In this document: one piece after another, positions 27,536 through 40,330 of the stretch | Layout of the letters: each line of letters opens with the position of its first letter | How positions within the stretch are numbered: position 1 is the first letter of the stretch | The notes under the pieces: generated by a model | What the model was told of the DNA's origin: nothing | The model's database searches: none | The model's input: only the letters and a program-made list of their open reading frames with translations | Position numbers and translations under genes: made by a program | DNA from: Pseudomonas sp. p1(2021b) | Lineage (GTDB): Bacteria; Pseudomonadota; Gammaproteobacteria; Pseudomonadales; Pseudomonadaceae | DNA: 64,000 nucleotides | Direction: 5' to 3' | NCBI RefSeq assembly: GCF_020151015.1 | Contig: NZ_CP083746.1 | Location: forward strand, 376,001 to 440,000

Positions 27536-27915
27536 CAGTGCAGCGCCCCGGGCACGGCCAGGCGGAACGGCGCGATGGTGGCGTCGAAGTGCTGACCGTC
27601 TCCGGCCAGCATCTGGTAACTGCCCTGCATGGTGCCGACGCGAGTGGTGAGCACCGCGCCGCTGCTGTAGGTATGGCTGTCGCCTGGCTCGATGAGCGGC
27701 TGCTGGCCGACAACGCCGGCACCGCGCACCTCTTCCACTTCACCGTCACCGTTGGTGATCAGCCAGTGGCGCGAGACCAGCCGGGCTTTCACCGTGCCAT
27801 TGTTCTGCACCGTGATGGTGTAGGCGAAGGCGAAGCGGCTGTTGTCGGGGTCGGATTGTTCTTTCAGGTAGCGGGTCACGACGCTGACGTCGATCTGATA
27901 GCGGGGGTCGGACAT
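27535..27915 (-). CDS. apaG: ApaG family protein
   Basis: The start [20 protein letters not shown] (27915) gives the usual 126 aa; the longer frame runs into REP sequence. ApaG is a beta-sandwich (fibronectin type III-like) protein of unclear biochemical role, encoded with apaH and ksgA in many proteobacteria. The family motifs HTYSSGAVL and GTMQGSYQM (Gly-rich) lie at about 75-110. Here it is separated from ksgA by 427 bp of REP sequence. Confidence 0.95.
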   Translation of the reverse strand: MSDPRYQIDVSVVTRYLKEQSDPDNSRFAFAYTITVQNNGTVKARLVSRHWLITNGDGEVEEVRGAGVVGQQPLIEPGDSHTYSSGAVLTTRVGTMQGSYQMLAGDGQHFDATIAPFRLAVPGALH

Positions 27916-28023
27916 GCAAAGGCCTTGGACGAGCGGACGCAAATACTGCAATGGTTGCAGTCTAGGCCATTGGCGGGGGGATAGGCCAGTTGTGTAGAGC
28001 CTTGAGTCGTTAGTAGGCAATAC

Positions 28024-28055
28024 CGGCCTTATCGTGGGGCAAGCCCGCACCACCT
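28024..28055. repeat. REP element
   Basis: A single REP-like palindrome with the core TCGTGGGGCAAGCCCGCAC in the apaG-ksgA gap. The gap 27916-28342 contains three REP units and otherwise no gene I can support. Confidence 0.6.
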
Positions 28056-28153
28056 GTCCTGCGGTGCTTTCAGAGACACCGCCATACCTGTGGGAGACCA
28101 CCCAGCCCTTCGGGCTGCGCTGTCTCGCAGAGAACAAGCGGCCAATGCTGCCC

Positions 28154-28268
28154 CTGTGGGAGCGGCGGTGCGGCGGTCCGACTTGTCCCGCGATCAAGGG
28201 CGAAGCCCTTGCCAGGCGACGGTGATGTCGGGCCCGGCCTAATCGCGGGACAAGCCCGCTCCCACAGG
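28154..28268. repeat. REPIN (inverted REP pair)
   Basis: CTGTGGGAGCGG...TTGTCCCGCGAT is followed by ATCGCGGGACAAGCCCGCTC and CCACAG in the opposite direction, about 60 bp apart. Inverted pairs of this sort are the mobile REPIN form of Pseudomonas REPs. Confidence 0.75.
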
Positions 28269-28304
28269 GTGCCGCAAATCAAATGGTCATGCGTTGTTCT
28301 ATGA

Positions 28305-28329
28305 GAGCGGGCTTGCCCCGCGATGGGCC
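28305..28329. repeat. REP element
   Basis: GAGCGGGCTTGCCCCGCGAT core followed by GGGCC, immediately beyond the ksgA stop codon. Confidence 0.65.
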
Positions 28330-28342
28330 GGTACTGGCTGGC

Positions 28343-29149
28343 TCAGCTGGCGCTGGGCTGCTCGGCCAGTTGATCGGCCAGGCGCACGAAGGCGGCTAGG
28401 TCGAGCTGTTCGGGGCGCAGGCTGCCGTCGACGCCGGCGGCTTCGATGGCCTGGCTGTCGAGCAAGCCCTTGAGGGTGTTGCGCAGGGTCTTGCGGCGCT
28501 GGTTGAAGGCTTCGCGAACGATGCGCTCGAGCAGGCGTGGGTCCTTGGCCGGGTGCGGCAGGGTCTCGTGGGGCACCAGGCGCACGATGGCCGAATCCAC
28601 CTTGGGCGGTGGGTTGAAGGCGCCTGGGCCTACGTTGAACAGGTGCTCGACCCGGCAGTGGTACTGCACCATGATCGACAGCCGGCCCCAATCGCCACCG
28701 CCCGGGCCTGCGGCCAGGCGCTCGACCACTTCCTTCTGCAGCATGAAGTGCATGTCGCGGATCAGGTCGGCGTGGTTCAGCAGGTGGAAGATCAGCGGGG
28801 TGGAGATGTTGTAGGGCAGGTTGCCCACCACTTTGAGGCTGCGCGCCGGGACGCCCAGCTGGTTGAAATCGAACTTCAGGGCATCGCCCTGGTGCAGGCG
28901 GAAATTGTCGCGGCCCGCGAACTTGTGCTGGAGGATCGGCACCAGGTCCTTGTCCAGCTCGACGACATCCAGCTGTGCGCCGCTGCCCAGCAGGCCCTCG
29001 GTGAGGGCGCCCTGGCCTGGGCCGATTTCCAGCAGGTGCTCGCCGGGCTTGGCATTGATCGCGCGCAGGATGCGGTCGATGATGCCGGCGTCGTGCAGGA
29101 AGTTCTGGCCGAAGCGCTTGCGCGCCCGGTGTTGGTAGTGCTCGTTCAT
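28343..29149 (-). CDS. ksgA: 16S rRNA dimethyladenosine transferase KsgA
   Basis: KsgA dimethylates two adjacent adenines near the 3' end of 16S rRNA, a late small-subunit maturation step. The start [20 protein letters not shown] (29149) gives 268 aa, the normal length. [15 protein letters not shown] (about 45-59) is the AdoMet site and [15 protein letters not shown] (about 116-130) the catalytic NLPY motif. It overlaps the end of pdxA by 4 bp (ATGA). Confidence 0.98.
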   Translation of the reverse strand: MNEHYQHRARKRFGQNFLHDAGIIDRILRAINAKPGEHLLEIGPGQGALTEGLLGSGAQLDVVELDKDLVPILQHKFAGRDNFRLHQGDALKFDFNQLGVPARSLKVVGNLPYNISTPLIFHLLNHADLIRDMHFMLQKEVVERLAAGPGGGDWGRLSIMVQYHCRVEHLFNVGPGAFNPPPKVDSAIVRLVPHETLPHPAKDPRLLERIVREAFNQRRKTLRNTLKGLLDSQAIEAAGVDGSLRPEQLDLAAFVRLADQLAEQPSAS

Positions 29150-30135
29150 GGTCGGTTCTCGGCCATCTGGTAGGCGGTTTGCAGGGCCACGCGCAGGCTG
29201 CCGGTGTCGACCTTGCCGGTGCCGGCCAGGTCCAGAGCGGTGCCGTGGTCGACCGACGTGCGGATGATCGGCAGGCCCAGGGTCACGTTGACGGCGGCGC
29301 CGAAGCCTTTGTACTTGAGTACGGGCAGGCCCTGGTCGTGGTACATCGCCAGCACTGCGTCGCAGTGCTCCAGATACTTGGGGGTAAACAGGGTATCGGC
29401 CGGCAGCGGGCCGCGCAGGTCCATGCCTTGGGCGCGCAGGCGTTGCAGTGCTGGCTCGATGATGTCGATTTCTTCGCGGCCCAGGTGGCCGCCTTCGCCG
29501 GCATGCGGGTTGAGGCCGCAGACCAGGATGCGGGGCTGGGCGATGCCGAACTTGCTCTGCAGGTCGGCGTGCAGGATGCGCGTGACCCGCTCCAGGCGCT
29601 CGGCGGTGATGGCGTCGGCGATGTCCCGCAGGGGCAGGTGAGTGGTCACCAAGGCCACGCGCAGGCCATGGGTGGCCAGCATCATCACCACCTGGGTGGT
29701 ATGGGTCAGGTCGGCCAGGAATTCGGTATGGCCGGAGAAGGCGATGCCGCTTTCGTTGATCACGCCCTTGTGCACCGGGGCGGTGATCATGCCGGCGAAA
29801 TGCCCGTCCAGGCAGCCTCGGCCAGCGCGGGTGAGGGTTTCCAGAACAAAGGCGGCGTTGGCCTTGTCCAGTTGCCCGGGCACCACTGGCGCCGCCAGTG
29901 GCGTATCCCACACGTACAGGCTGCCGGCGGGGGCCGGCTGGTCGGGCCAGGCAGCGGCGCTGACCGGCAGCAGGTTGACAGCCAGCCCCAGCTGCGTGGC
30001 CCGCTCGGCGAGCAGGTCACGGCTGGTGATGGCGATCAGGGGGTAAGGCTGGGCCTCGACGGCCAGCAGCAGGCACAGGTCAGGGCCTATGCCGGCCGGC
30101 TCGCCGGGCGTGACGGCGAAGCGCAGGGGCTTCAC
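29146..30135 (-). CDS. pdxA: 4-hydroxythreonine-4-phosphate dehydrogenase PdxA
   Basis: PdxA oxidises 4-phosphohydroxy-L-threonine in the vitamin B6 pathway. The 329-aa protein begins with GTG (30135), overlapping the surA stop as GTGA. It has the family start [17 protein letters not shown] (about 5-21), metal-binding His in SGHTEFLAD and the C-terminal [19 protein letters not shown]. It is in the lptD-surA-pdxA-ksgA series, as in E. coli. Confidence 0.98.
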   Translation of the reverse strand: MKPLRFAVTPGEPAGIGPDLCLLLAVEAQPYPLIAITSRDLLAERATQLGLAVNLLPVSAAAWPDQPAPAGSLYVWDTPLAAPVVPGQLDKANAAFVLETLTRAGRGCLDGHFAGMITAPVHKGVINESGIAFSGHTEFLADLTHTTQVVMMLATHGLRVALVTTHLPLRDIADAITAERLERVTRILHADLQSKFGIAQPRILVCGLNPHAGEGGHLGREEIDIIEPALQRLRAQGMDLRGPLPADTLFTPKYLEHCDAVLAMYHDQGLPVLKYKGFGAAVNVTLGLPIIRTSVDHGTALDLAGTGKVDTGSLRVALQTAYQMAENRP

Positions 30136-31448
30136 TGGGCGGCCTGGTCGGCGCCAGGCAGCTTGATTTCAACGTAGGCTTCGTCGCGGATCTGGCGCAG
30201 CCAGGTCTGCAGCTCTTCGTCGTACTTGCGGTTGCGCAGCACGGTCAGCGCTTGCTGTTCGCGCGCCTTCTCGGTGCTGTCGGTGGCGCGGCGGCCCAGC
30301 ACTTCCAGCACGTGCCAGCCGTACTGGGTCTTGAACGGCTTGGTCACCACGCCCTGCTGGGCATTGGCCATCTGCTCGCGGAACTCCGGCACCAGGCTGT
30401 TCGGGTCGACCCAGTTGAGGTCGCCGCCGTTGAGCGCGGAACCTGGGTCTTCCGAGAAGCTCTTGGCCAGCTCGGCGAAGTCTTCGCCATTCTGGATACG
30501 GTCGTACAGGCGCTCGGCCAGTTGCTCGGTCGCCGCTTCGCTGCGGATCTCGCTTGGCTTGATCAGGATGTGGCGTACGTGGACTTCGTCACGCAGCACG
30601 TTCTCGCCACCACCGCGCTTCTCCTCGAGCTTGAGGATGATGAAGCCGTTGGGGATGCGGATTGGCTGGGTGATGTCGCCCACCGACATGCTGCTGAGCA
30701 TCTTGGCGAAGTCAGGTGGCAGCTGGCCGGCCTTGCGCCAGCCCATCTCGCCGCCTTCCAGGGCGTTTTCGCTGCCGGAGCGGGCGATGGCCATCTGGCC
30801 GAAGTCGGCGCCCTGGCGCAGCTGCTGGTAGACATCGCCGACCTGGCGCGCTGCGGCCTGGATGGCGTCGGAGCTGGCGCCTTCCGGGGTCGGGATGAGG
30901 ATGTTGGCCAGGCGGTACTCTTCCGACATTTGCATCTTGCCGAGGTCGGAGTTGAGGAAGTTCTTCACTTCCTGCTCGGACACCTGGATGCGCTCGGCCA
31001 CGCGGCGCTGGCGCACGCGGCTGATGATCATCTCGCGCTTGACCTGCTCGCGGGCGTCGTCGAACGACAGGCCGTCATGGGCCAGGGCGGCGCGGAACTG
31101 CTCCAGGGACATACCGTTGCGCTGGGCAATGGTACCGATGGCCTGGTTGAGTTCCTCGTCGGTGATGCGAATGCCGGAGCGTTCGCCGATCTGCAGCTGC
31201 AGGTTCTCGACGATCAGGCGTTCCAGCACCTGCTGCTCCAGGGCACCGGCCGGCGGCACGCCGCCGCCGCGCTTGGCGATGGTCTGCTGCACTTCGCGCA
31301 CGCGCTGGTCCAGCTGGCTCTGCATGACCACGTCGTTGTCGACGATGGCCACGATGTGGTCCAGGGGAACAGCGGCATGCACCGCGCTGCTCAGCAATAC
31401 GGCGCCCAGCATCAGCGGGCGCAGGCGATCAATAAGCTTGGTCTTCAC
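30132..31448 (-). CDS. surA: Periplasmic chaperone and peptidyl-prolyl isomerase SurA
   Basis: SurA escorts unfolded outer-membrane proteins, including LptD, across the periplasm. I start it at GTG 31448 (438 aa), giving a signal peptide ([20 protein letters not shown], cleavage after AVHA); the longer frame would lose this. Two parvulin domains follow the N-terminal SurA domain (about 170-270 and 285-380; the second has [12 protein letters not shown]). The start overlaps the last 20 bp of lptD. Confidence 0.96.
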   Translation of the reverse strand: MKTKLIDRLRPLMLGAVLLSSAVHAAVPLDHIVAIVDNDVVMQSQLDQRVREVQQTIAKRGGGVPPAGALEQQVLERLIVENLQLQIGERSGIRITDEELNQAIGTIAQRNGMSLEQFRAALAHDGLSFDDAREQVKREMIISRVRQRRVAERIQVSEQEVKNFLNSDLGKMQMSEEYRLANILIPTPEGASSDAIQAAARQVGDVYQQLRQGADFGQMAIARSGSENALEGGEMGWRKAGQLPPDFAKMLSSMSVGDITQPIRIPNGFIILKLEEKRGGGENVLRDEVHVRHILIKPSEIRSEAATEQLAERLYDRIQNGEDFAELAKSFSEDPGSALNGGDLNWVDPNSLVPEFREQMANAQQGVVTKPFKTQYGWHVLEVLGRRATDSTEKAREQQALTVLRNRKYDEELQTWLRQIRDEAYVEIKLPGADQAAQ

Positions 31449-34245
31449 GTGTACGGTAACCTTGAATGCCTTCGTCGAGGAACGACTCGACCTTGTTGCC
31501 CACAACGCCGCCGAGGCCTTTGAGCACGATTTGCAGGAAGACGCCGTGGTCGCCTTTCTCGTTTTGCGGAACGGCCTGGCTGAAGTCGTCGTAGTCGAGC
31601 CAGTAGCGGTTGATCAGGCGCAGCTTCCAGCAGCAATTGTCGTACTCGAAACCGCCCATGGCTTCCAGGGTGCGGTTGCGGTTGTAGTCATGCTGCCAGC
31701 GGGCGATAACACTCCACTGAGGGACGATCGGCCAGATGACCGAGAAGTCGTGCTGCTCGATCTTGTAGTAGTCCTTGACGTAGTTCGGGTCGCCAGGTCT
31801 GCCGTAATCGCCGCCGCCAACCTGCCACCGACCGGTCAGCGAGTCGTAGCGAACCAGGTCGTTGCGGTAGCGATAACCCAGGTTGACGATCTTGTTCGGG
31901 TTGTCTTCCGGCTGGTAGTGGAACATCGCGCTGCCGGAGCGTGGGCTGCGGCTGTCCGGGTCCCAGTTGTAGTCGGAGTTGAAGCGCCAATCGCGGTTGA
32001 AGGCATACTGGTATTCGAGCGCGTATGGCGATACATCCGATTGTGAGTCGTCGCGGGTGCGCCAATCGATGCCTGGCAGCTGGACCTTACGATCTTTGAA
32101 ATAGAAGGCTTGGCCAATGCTGAAGCGTTGACGTTCGAAGCCGTTTTCTTCAATCCAGCGGTTGGTCACGCCCAGCGACAGCTTATTCTCATCACCGATG
32201 CGGTCGGAGCCACTGAAGCGATTATCACGGAACAGCGAGGCATAGTTGAAGTAGGATTCGCCGGTGTCGAAGACCGGGATGTCCTTCTGATCCTCATACG
32301 GAACGTAGAGATAGAACAGGCGCGGCTCCAGGGTTTGGCGATAGTTCTTGCCGAACCATTGGGTATTACGATCGAAATACAAGCCGCTATCTACGCTGAA
32401 GACCGGAACGCTACGGCTTTGTGTGCTGGAGAAGTCGCCCTGCAGGTCACGAGTGGCTGGACTGGCTGTGGCAAGGTCATTCTTGCCTTTGCTGTCTAGA
32501 TCGAGATCGTAGTGGGTGTAGACATACTTCAAGGTCGGTTTCAGGAAGCCGTAGCTAGCTTCCATTGGCAGACTGATAGCCGGCGCAATATTCAGACGCG
32601 TGCCGTTGGCACGAGCCAGACCGAAGATATTTTCGTCCAGTCGTTGGCCTTCCTTACCTGCCGTCGTATCTAGCTGACCGTCTTCGTTGAAGACCGGACC
32701 GGTCTTCAGGTCACGATCAAAGCGAACGGCCTCGGTCTTGTAGCTGAAGTCGAAGCCACCTGGATGATACGGCAGCATGCCGTCGAAGGTGATCTGCGGC
32801 AGCTTGTCGTAAGGGGTGATGCGCGAAATGGTCGCCATCTCATAGGCATGCAGGTTCAAGCGCGCACGGTAGCTGTCACCCCGATAGGTGAGCGCACCTT
32901 GCTGATCGACCACATCCTTGCTCTCTACCCCAATCTGCCCCGTCTCCAGATCCTGGAAATAGAACGGATCACTGATATCGGTGTAGTCCACCTCGGTCAT
33001 CAAGCGCGAATCCAGCCCGCCCTTGTGCTGCCAGTTGTACATCCAGCGCTTTTCTTTGTAGTCGGTCTGCTCTTTACGATCGTCGTTCTTGTCGTTCAGG
33101 TACGCAGCACCGAACTGGCCTTCGCTGGACTTGGTCAGGTAGCGGAATTCGCCTTCCATCAACAAGCCACGCTTGGCCATGTAGCGCGGATACAAGGTGG
33201 CGTCGTAGTTCGGCGCCAGGTTGAAGTAGTACGGCGTGACCAGCATGAAGCCGGTGTCGCTGCTGGTGCTGAACGACGGCGGCAGGAAGCCGGACTGGCG
33301 ACGGTCGTCGATCGGGAAGTAGATGTACGGTGTATAGAACACCGGGAAATCCTTGACCCGCAGGGTGACGTTGGTCGCGGTGCCGAAGCCGGTGGCCGGG
33401 TTCAAGGTGATGTTGTTGCCCTTGAGCTGCCACGCATTGCTGCCCGGCTCACAGGTGGTGTAAGTACCGTCCTTGAGGCGGATGATGGCGTTTTCGCCAC
33501 GCTTGGCGTACAGCGCGTTGCCGCGGATGCGCGATTGGTGCATCACGTATTCGGCGTTGTCGACCTTGGCCTCGCCGGTGTCCAGCTGGATCTCGGCCTG
33601 GTCGCCGACGACCAGCGAGCCCTTGTCGCGCAACTTGACGTTGCCCTTGAGCTCGCCGCGGTTCTCGGCCTGGTACAGGTTGGCCTCGTCGGCCTCGACC
33701 TGCATGCTGCCCTGGCGCATGACCACGTCACCGGCGAGGGTTGCGATCTGCTGCTCCTGCTGGTAGCGGGAAACCTTGGCGTTCAGGTAGGTCGGCGACT
33801 CGTCCTGGGGCGTGGTGTCGTCCATGCCCGGGCGTGTCGGCTCGATATACGCGCCACTGCAGTACGGGCCGGTCTCGGCCAGCTGCGCGGCGGTGAGCTT
33901 GTCGCGCGGCACCCAGTCCAGGTGGCTGTAGTCTTCGCTGCGCGATTTCAGGCCACGGCCCTTGCTCTCGGTGACCAGCACCGGCTTGGGTTCGCCGTCG
34001 GCATCGGTCTCGGCCACCTGGGCGTCACCGCCGGAGCTCAGCGCAGCACCTTCATGCACCGGGCGCGGAGGCAGGTTGCTGGCAGTGGTTTTGGGCTTGC
34101 AGTCCCAACCACCGGAGGCGGACACTTGGCAGTCGAACTGCTCGGCTGCCACCACGTATGACGTGGCCAGAGGTTGCAGGGCCAGCAGGCCGCCAGTCAC
34201 CAGCAACGGAAACTTTCTACGAAACGCGGGGGATTTCAATGCCAT
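31429..34245 (-). CDS. lptD: LPS-assembly protein LptD
   Basis: LptD is the outer-membrane barrel that, with LptE, places lipopolysaccharide in the outer leaflet. The start [20 protein letters not shown] (34245) gives 938 aa with a signal peptide ending at VVAAEQ. Cys residues near 39 and 49 (FDCQVS, WDCKPK) and a Cys pair near the C-terminus (DNCCWKL) suit the interdomain disulfides of the family. The N-terminal beta-jellyroll (about 170-300) and barrel follow. It leads the lptD-surA-pdxA-ksgA operon and is divergent from amgK. Confidence 0.98.
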   Translation of the reverse strand: MALKSPAFRRKFPLLVTGGLLALQPLATSYVVAAEQFDCQVSASGGWDCKPKTTASNLPPRPVHEGAALSSGGDAQVAETDADGEPKPVLVTESKGRGLKSRSEDYSHLDWVPRDKLTAAQLAETGPYCSGAYIEPTRPGMDDTTPQDESPTYLNAKVSRYQQEQQIATLAGDVVMRQGSMQVEADEANLYQAENRGELKGNVKLRDKGSLVVGDQAEIQLDTGEAKVDNAEYVMHQSRIRGNALYAKRGENAIIRLKDGTYTTCEPGSNAWQLKGNNITLNPATGFGTATNVTLRVKDFPVFYTPYIYFPIDDRRQSGFLPPSFSTSSDTGFMLVTPYYFNLAPNYDATLYPRYMAKRGLLMEGEFRYLTKSSEGQFGAAYLNDKNDDRKEQTDYKEKRWMYNWQHKGGLDSRLMTEVDYTDISDPFYFQDLETGQIGVESKDVVDQQGALTYRGDSYRARLNLHAYEMATISRITPYDKLPQITFDGMLPYHPGGFDFSYKTEAVRFDRDLKTGPVFNEDGQLDTTAGKEGQRLDENIFGLARANGTRLNIAPAISLPMEASYGFLKPTLKYVYTHYDLDLDSKGKNDLATASPATRDLQGDFSSTQSRSVPVFSVDSGLYFDRNTQWFGKNYRQTLEPRLFYLYVPYEDQKDIPVFDTGESYFNYASLFRDNRFSGSDRIGDENKLSLGVTNRWIEENGFERQRFSIGQAFYFKDRKVQLPGIDWRTRDDSQSDVSPYALEYQYAFNRDWRFNSDYNWDPDSRSPRSGSAMFHYQPEDNPNKIVNLGYRYRNDLVRYDSLTGRWQVGGGDYGRPGDPNYVKDYYKIEQHDFSVIWPIVPQWSVIARWQHDYNRNRTLEAMGGFEYDNCCWKLRLINRYWLDYDDFSQAVPQNEKGDHGVFLQIVLKGLGGVVGNKVESFLDEGIQGYRTREDQAY

Positions 34246-34375
34246 CTTATTAGTCCGGGCTTCCTGCGTGCCATCTGCCCGCGTGTGGGGCCGCACGCCT
34301 CTCGATGGTCTGAAAAAGATGCTGGATAATAAAGCATGACCCGCTTGACGGCTAGGGCCGTCGGAGACCCTTGTA

Positions 34376-36063
<1,688 letters not shown>

Positions 36064-36064
36064 G

Positions 36065-36829
36065 ATGTGGTGGCCGAGCACAGTGATCGGGGCCGGCGCC
36101 GGTTTCGCCATCGCCAGCATTCCCGGCGCACTGCTTGGCGCCTTGCTTGGCCAGGCCATGGACCGGCGTCTGCGCCTGCAGAGCTGGGACGATGTGCGCG
36201 AACGCCTGGGCGGGCGCCCGGCGTTGCGGGACGAGGAGCTGTTGTTTGTGTTGCTCGGGCGCCTGGCGAAAAGCGATGGCCGGGTCGTCGAGGGGCATAT
36301 CCAGCAGGCCCGGCAGGAAATGACCCGGTTGGCCATGACCGAACCCGCGAGGCTGCGGGCGATCGCCGCGTTCAACCGCGGCAAGTCGGGCAAGGATCGG
36401 TTGGGGCGTTACCTGCAACGGATCAGGTTGCAACCCCATGCGGCCGAAGGCACCTTGCGCGCCTGCTGCCGGATGGCCTGGGCGGACGGCAAGGCCGGCA
36501 CCCGTGAGCGCGAGCTGCTGTTGGAGTGGGGCCGCGAGCTGGGGCTGACCCGGACCCAGGTCCTTGGCCTGGCGCTGGAATACGAGCCGCGAAAAGCGCT
36601 TCCGGAACGCGGGGTGATGACGTATTCGGCGGCATTGCGTCTGCTCGGCATCGAGGCGGACACCGACATCGACCAGGTGAAGCAAGCGTATCGGCGTTTG
36701 GTCAGCAAGCACCACCCGGACAAGTTGGCCGGCAGCGGTGCCAGCGAGGCGCGGGTGCGTGAAGCGACCGAGCGCACGCGCGAGCTGCACCAGGCGTACG
36801 CCATGGTTCGCAAACGGCAGGGGCTCTAG
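36065..36829 (+). CDS. TerB-like/J-domain membrane protein, DjlA type
   Basis: The 254-aa protein has an N-terminal Gly/Ala-rich hydrophobic segment (about 6-30), a TerB-like helical domain (about 50-170) and a C-terminal J domain (about 190-250) with the HHPDK loop (about 219-223). This is the layout of DjlA, a membrane-anchored DnaK co-chaperone. It starts two bases after the murU stop, so it is likely in the amgK-murU transcript. Confidence 0.9.
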   Translation: MWWPSTVIGAGAGFAIASIPGALLGALLGQAMDRRLRLQSWDDVRERLGGRPALRDEELLFVLLGRLAKSDGRVVEGHIQQARQEMTRLAMTEPARLRAIAAFNRGKSGKDRLGRYLQRIRLQPHAAEGTLRACCRMAWADGKAGTRERELLLEWGRELGLTRTQVLGLALEYEPRKALPERGVMTYSAALRLLGIEADTDIDQVKQAYRRLVSKHHPDKLAGSGASEARVREATERTRELHQAYAMVRKRQGL

Positions 36830-36836
36830 GCGTACT

Positions 36837-37835
36837 TTATTCCTGCGGCATCAACCACCCGCGTACCCTTCGGAACAGCTGCTCCTGTGTGGCCGCTGCA
36901 TTGCCCGGCGTGGCGATCAGCGACAACTGCCGGTAGGGGGCGTCCTTCTGCCGCTTGCTCGCTTGCAGACGCAGCTCGGCAGCGCGTCGGTCGCGCGGCA
37001 GGGTGCTGTAGTAGATGTCGGCAGTGGGCATCTTGAGCGTCGGCGTCAGGCTTTCGAGGTCGTGCTCGACCCTTGCCGGCGTCTGCGCCGCGACCATCAC
37101 CAGTTTCTGCACCTGCGGCGGTTGCTGCTCGCTCAGGTAGCGTGCCGCCCAATAGGCGCCGCTGCCATGGCCGATCAGCACGATGCTGCGCGCCTCATGC
37201 TGCTGGGCATAGGCCACGGCGGCATCGAGGCGGGCGAAGATGCGTTCGGCATCGGCCTGGTCGTTTTGTTCGCTGGCGTCCTTGGCGTCGGTACTTTCGG
37301 CCGTGTCGGCATCGGGCGCGGTGGCCTGGGCGACGTTGGCGTTGGCATCTTCCGGGGTGTCCTTGGCCGGAGCCGCCTCGCCTTTGTCTTTGTCAGGCTG
37401 GGCCTGTGGCGTATTGTCGAGCCGTGGCTGCGGGCTGTCGGAGACCAGGTCCGGAAGACTCACGCTCAGGCTGTGCCAGCCGACATCGGGAAACTTGCGG
37501 CGCAGCGGGCCGACCGCATTGGGCCAGTCGGCATTCTCGCCGGCCCCCGGAACGATGATCACGGCGCCCTTGGGGTCGCTGTCGTTGGCCGGTTTCCACA
37601 GGGCCAGGAAGCTGTCGGCGCCGGCCTGCAAGTTTTGCTGTTCAGCCTTGGGCACCGTGCGTTCGAGCGCCTGGGCGTCTTCCTGGCTGCGTTCTGCCAG
37701 GGGCGGGCGGGGTGCAGGGGTGGTGGCCGATTCCTCGGCAGGTTGGGTTGCTGGCGCGTCGGCGGCCTGTGTGCCGAGCGGCAAGAGCGAAGCCAGGCAG
37801 AACACTGCCAGCGTCGTGCGATAAAGTGTGAACAT
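36837..37835 (-). CDS. DUF3530 family alpha/beta hydrolase-like protein, exported
   Basis: The start MFTLYRTTLAVFCLASLLPL (37835) gives 332 aa with a signal peptide ending at TQAADA. A low-complexity Ala/Glu/Asp/Pro stretch occupies about 135-195. The fold is of the alpha/beta hydrolase type, with the nucleophile elbow GHGSGAYWAARYL (about 216-228). A periplasmic esterase- or peptidase-like role is possible; the substrate is unknown. It is divergent from the sensor kinase. Confidence 0.8.
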   Translation of the reverse strand: MFTLYRTTLAVFCLASLLPLGTQAADAPATQPAEESATTPAPRPPLAERSQEDAQALERTVPKAEQQNLQAGADSFLALWKPANDSDPKGAVIIVPGAGENADWPNAVGPLRRKFPDVGWHSLSVSLPDLVSDSPQPRLDNTPQAQPDKDKGEAAPAKDTPEDANANVAQATAPDADTAESTDAKDASEQNDQADAERIFARLDAAVAYAQQHEARSIVLIGHGSGAYWAARYLSEQQPPQVQKLVMVAAQTPARVEHDLESLTPTLKMPTADIYYSTLPRDRRAAELRLQASKRQKDAPYRQLSLIATPGNAAATQEQLFRRVRGWLMPQE

Positions 37836-37930
37836 GGATCTACCCAAGGCCAGAGTGATACCGGCAGCCTAATAGTATTTGTCCGTGACGGCCATGCATG
37901 ATGGCCGCCCTTGCCAAGACGAGCGTATAG

Positions 37931-40318
37931 ATGAAGCGAGTGCGTCGCCTGTTGGTTATCGGCTGGATGTTGCTGCCCTTGATCGCTTTGGCCCGGCCCG
38001 AGCCTACGCCTTCGGTGGTGCTCGAACCGGCCCAGCAGCAATGGCTGGACAGCCATCGCAGCCTGCGGGTTGGCCTGGTGCTGCAAGCGCCCTACGCCCA
38101 GTTCGATCGGCGCCTGCAGCAGCTCTATGGCGCCAACGTGGAATTGGTGACCCAGCTTGCGCGCGCCTTGGAGCTGGACCTCACCTGGCGCAACTTCCCC
38201 GACCAGGCCGCTCTGGAGCAGGCCCTGCGCGCCGGCGAAGTCGATTTCGCCCCGGGCCTTACGCAAACCCCGGCCAGCCTGCGTCTGTGGTCGTTCAGCG
38301 ACCCCTATATGCGCGTGCCCCAGTTGGTGGTCGGGCTGCGCACCGGGGCGATGGCGGTCGAGCTGGAAAAGCTCGGCGCCAACGACCGGGTCGCGGTGCG
38401 CATGCCCAGTGCCTTGGCCGACTACCTGCGAGCCAACTACGGCAACCTGAACCTGCAGGGTGTGCCCAGCGAGCGCCAGGCCCTGCAACTGGTGCTGGGC
38501 GGCCAGGCCAGCTATGCGGTGCTGGACGAGGCAAGGCTCAGTGGCTTGTCCCGGGAGAGCGAGTTCGGCGACCTGGCCGTGGTTGGCGATATCGGCTTGC
38601 CGCAATTGCTGCGCATCGGCTCGCGACGCGACTGGCCGATGCTGGCCAACATCCTGGAGCAAGGCCTGCAGGCCATTCCCGCCAAGGCGCTGGAGCAATT
38701 GCACCAGCGCTGGCTGCAACCGAAGTACCCACGCCTGGGCGATACCGCGGGTTTCTGGCGCAACCTTGCGCTGCTGTTCGGCCTGTTGCTGATCTGCGCC
38801 CTGGCCACGCTGCTGTGGCAGCGCCGGCAGCAGCACCAGCTGGAGCGTAACCTGCTGACCGCACGGGAGAACCTGGTCGAACGCCAGGCCCGGGAGGAAG
38901 CGCTGCGCCTTAGCCAGTTCTCGATCGACCAGAGCACGGTCGGCATCCTCTGGGTCAACTGGGATAGCCATGTGCGTTACGCCAATCATGCGGCCGAACG
39001 CATGCTCGGTCGTGGCGAGGGTGAATTGCTCGACCGCCCGCTGATCGATTTCGAACCGAACCTGCACATGGACCGCTGGCTGGAGCTGTGGAAGCGGGTC
39101 CGTAGCGGTGATGGCAGTGCCGAGCAGTTCGAGACCCAGTGCCTGCACAGCGACGGCAGCCTGCTGCCGGTGGAGCTGTCGCTGAGCTTCCTGCGCTTTC
39201 GCGACGCCGAATACCTAGTGGTGTTCCTCACCGATGTCACCGAGCGCCGCCGCGCCCTGGCGGCCTTGCGCGAGAGCGACGCGCGGCTCAAGGGGATTGC
39301 CGGCAACGTGCCAGGGCTGGTATTTCGCCTGGAGCGTGACCCGGCCGAGGGTGACCTGGAGTTCCCCTACATCAGTGAGGGCAGCGAGGCATTGGTGGGT
39401 TACACGCCTGCGCAGATCCAGCAACCGGACATGGGCTTGCGCAACCTGGTGCATCCGCAGGATCGCGCCGACTATCACCGGGTCCAGGACCTGGCCCTGG
39501 CCACTGACCAGGATTGGTCCTGGCAGGGCCGGATCCTCACGCGCCAGGGCGAGCAGCGCTGGGCTGACATCAAGGCCAGTACACGGCGGCTGGCCGATGG
39601 CCGCGTGGTCTGGGACGGCATTGTCTGGGATATCACCCAGAGCAAGCGGGTCGAGCTCGAACTGGCGCGTTCCCAGGAGCAGTTGCGCGAACTCTCGGCG
39701 CACCTTGAGAGCGTGCGCGAGGAAGAAAAGGCCCGCATTGCCCGGGAGGTGCACGATGAGTTGGGGCAGATGCTCACCGTGCTCAAGCTCGAAGTCTCGA
39801 TGTGCGAACTGGCCTATGCCGAGCTGGACCCGGGCCTGAACGAGCGCCTGGCCAGCATGAAGCGCCTGATCGCCCAGCTGTTCCAATTGGTGCGTGATGT
39901 CGCCAGCGCCTTGCGCCCGCCGATCCTCGATGCGGGCATCGCTTCGGCCATCGAATGGCAGGCGCGACGCTTCGAGGCGCGTACCCAGATTCCTTGCCTG
40001 GTGCAGGTGCCGGATCACCTGCCGGCGTTGAGCGACGCCAAGGCCACCGGGTTGTTCCGCATTCTTCAGGAAGCGTTGACCAACGTGATGCGCCACGCCC
40101 AGGCGCATACCGTGCAGATCGAGCTGGCCTGCGAGGCGGACCACCTGCGTATGACCGTCATCGACGATGGCGTGGGGTTTGCGCGTGACCAGGCTAGGCC
40201 GACCTCGTTCGGCCTGGTGGGGGTGCGTGAGCGTGTGCTGATGCTCGGGGGCAGCATGGAGCTGGACAGCGAGCCGGGTGAAGGTTGTAGCCTGAGTGTG
40301 ACCATTGCGTTGGGGTAG
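37931..40318 (+). CDS. Hybrid-input sensor histidine kinase with solute-binding domain
   Basis: The 795-aa protein has a signal peptide (about 1-23), a periplasmic family-3 solute-binding domain (about 35-265), a membrane helix (about 278-298), two PAS domains (about 330-430 and 445-565), a HisKA_3 dimerisation domain with His in AREVHDELGQMLTVLKLEVS (about 600-620), and a HATPase domain (G2 and ends in EPGEGCSLSVTIALG). HisKA_3 proteins pair with NarL-type regulators, and one starts 12 bp downstream. The ligand is probably a small amino acid or amine but cannot be read. Confidence 0.93.
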   Translation: MKRVRRLLVIGWMLLPLIALARPEPTPSVVLEPAQQQWLDSHRSLRVGLVLQAPYAQFDRRLQQLYGANVELVTQLARALELDLTWRNFPDQAALEQALRAGEVDFAPGLTQTPASLRLWSFSDPYMRVPQLVVGLRTGAMAVELEKLGANDRVAVRMPSALADYLRANYGNLNLQGVPSERQALQLVLGGQASYAVLDEARLSGLSRESEFGDLAVVGDIGLPQLLRIGSRRDWPMLANILEQGLQAIPAKALEQLHQRWLQPKYPRLGDTAGFWRNLALLFGLLLICALATLLWQRRQQHQLERNLLTARENLVERQAREEALRLSQFSIDQSTVGILWVNWDSHVRYANHAAERMLGRGEGELLDRPLIDFEPNLHMDRWLELWKRVRSGDGSAEQFETQCLHSDGSLLPVELSLSFLRFRDAEYLVVFLTDVTERRRALAALRESDARLKGIAGNVPGLVFRLERDPAEGDLEFPYISEGSEALVGYTPAQIQQPDMGLRNLVHPQDRADYHRVQDLALATDQDWSWQGRILTRQGEQRWADIKASTRRLADGRVVWDGIVWDITQSKRVELELARSQEQLRELSAHLESVREEEKARIAREVHDELGQMLTVLKLEVSMCELAYAELDPGLNERLASMKRLIAQLFQLVRDVASALRPPILDAGIASAIEWQARRFEARTQIPCLVQVPDHLPALSDAKATGLFRILQEALTNVMRHAQAHTVQIELACEADHLRMTVIDDGVGFARDQARPTSFGLVGVRERVLMLGGSMELDSEPGEGCSLSVTIALG

Positions 40319-40330
40319 GGGAGAGCGATC

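Noticed and set aside
27916..28197. N-terminal extension of apaG
   Set aside because: The added segment is translated REP sequence; the family start is at 27915 and gives the normal 126 aa.
37559..39148. 529-aa open frame on the minus strand over the sensor kinase start
   Set aside because: It runs antisense through the kinase and in the wrong frame through DUF3530; composition (Gln, His, Pro-rich) is typical of a high-GC shadow.
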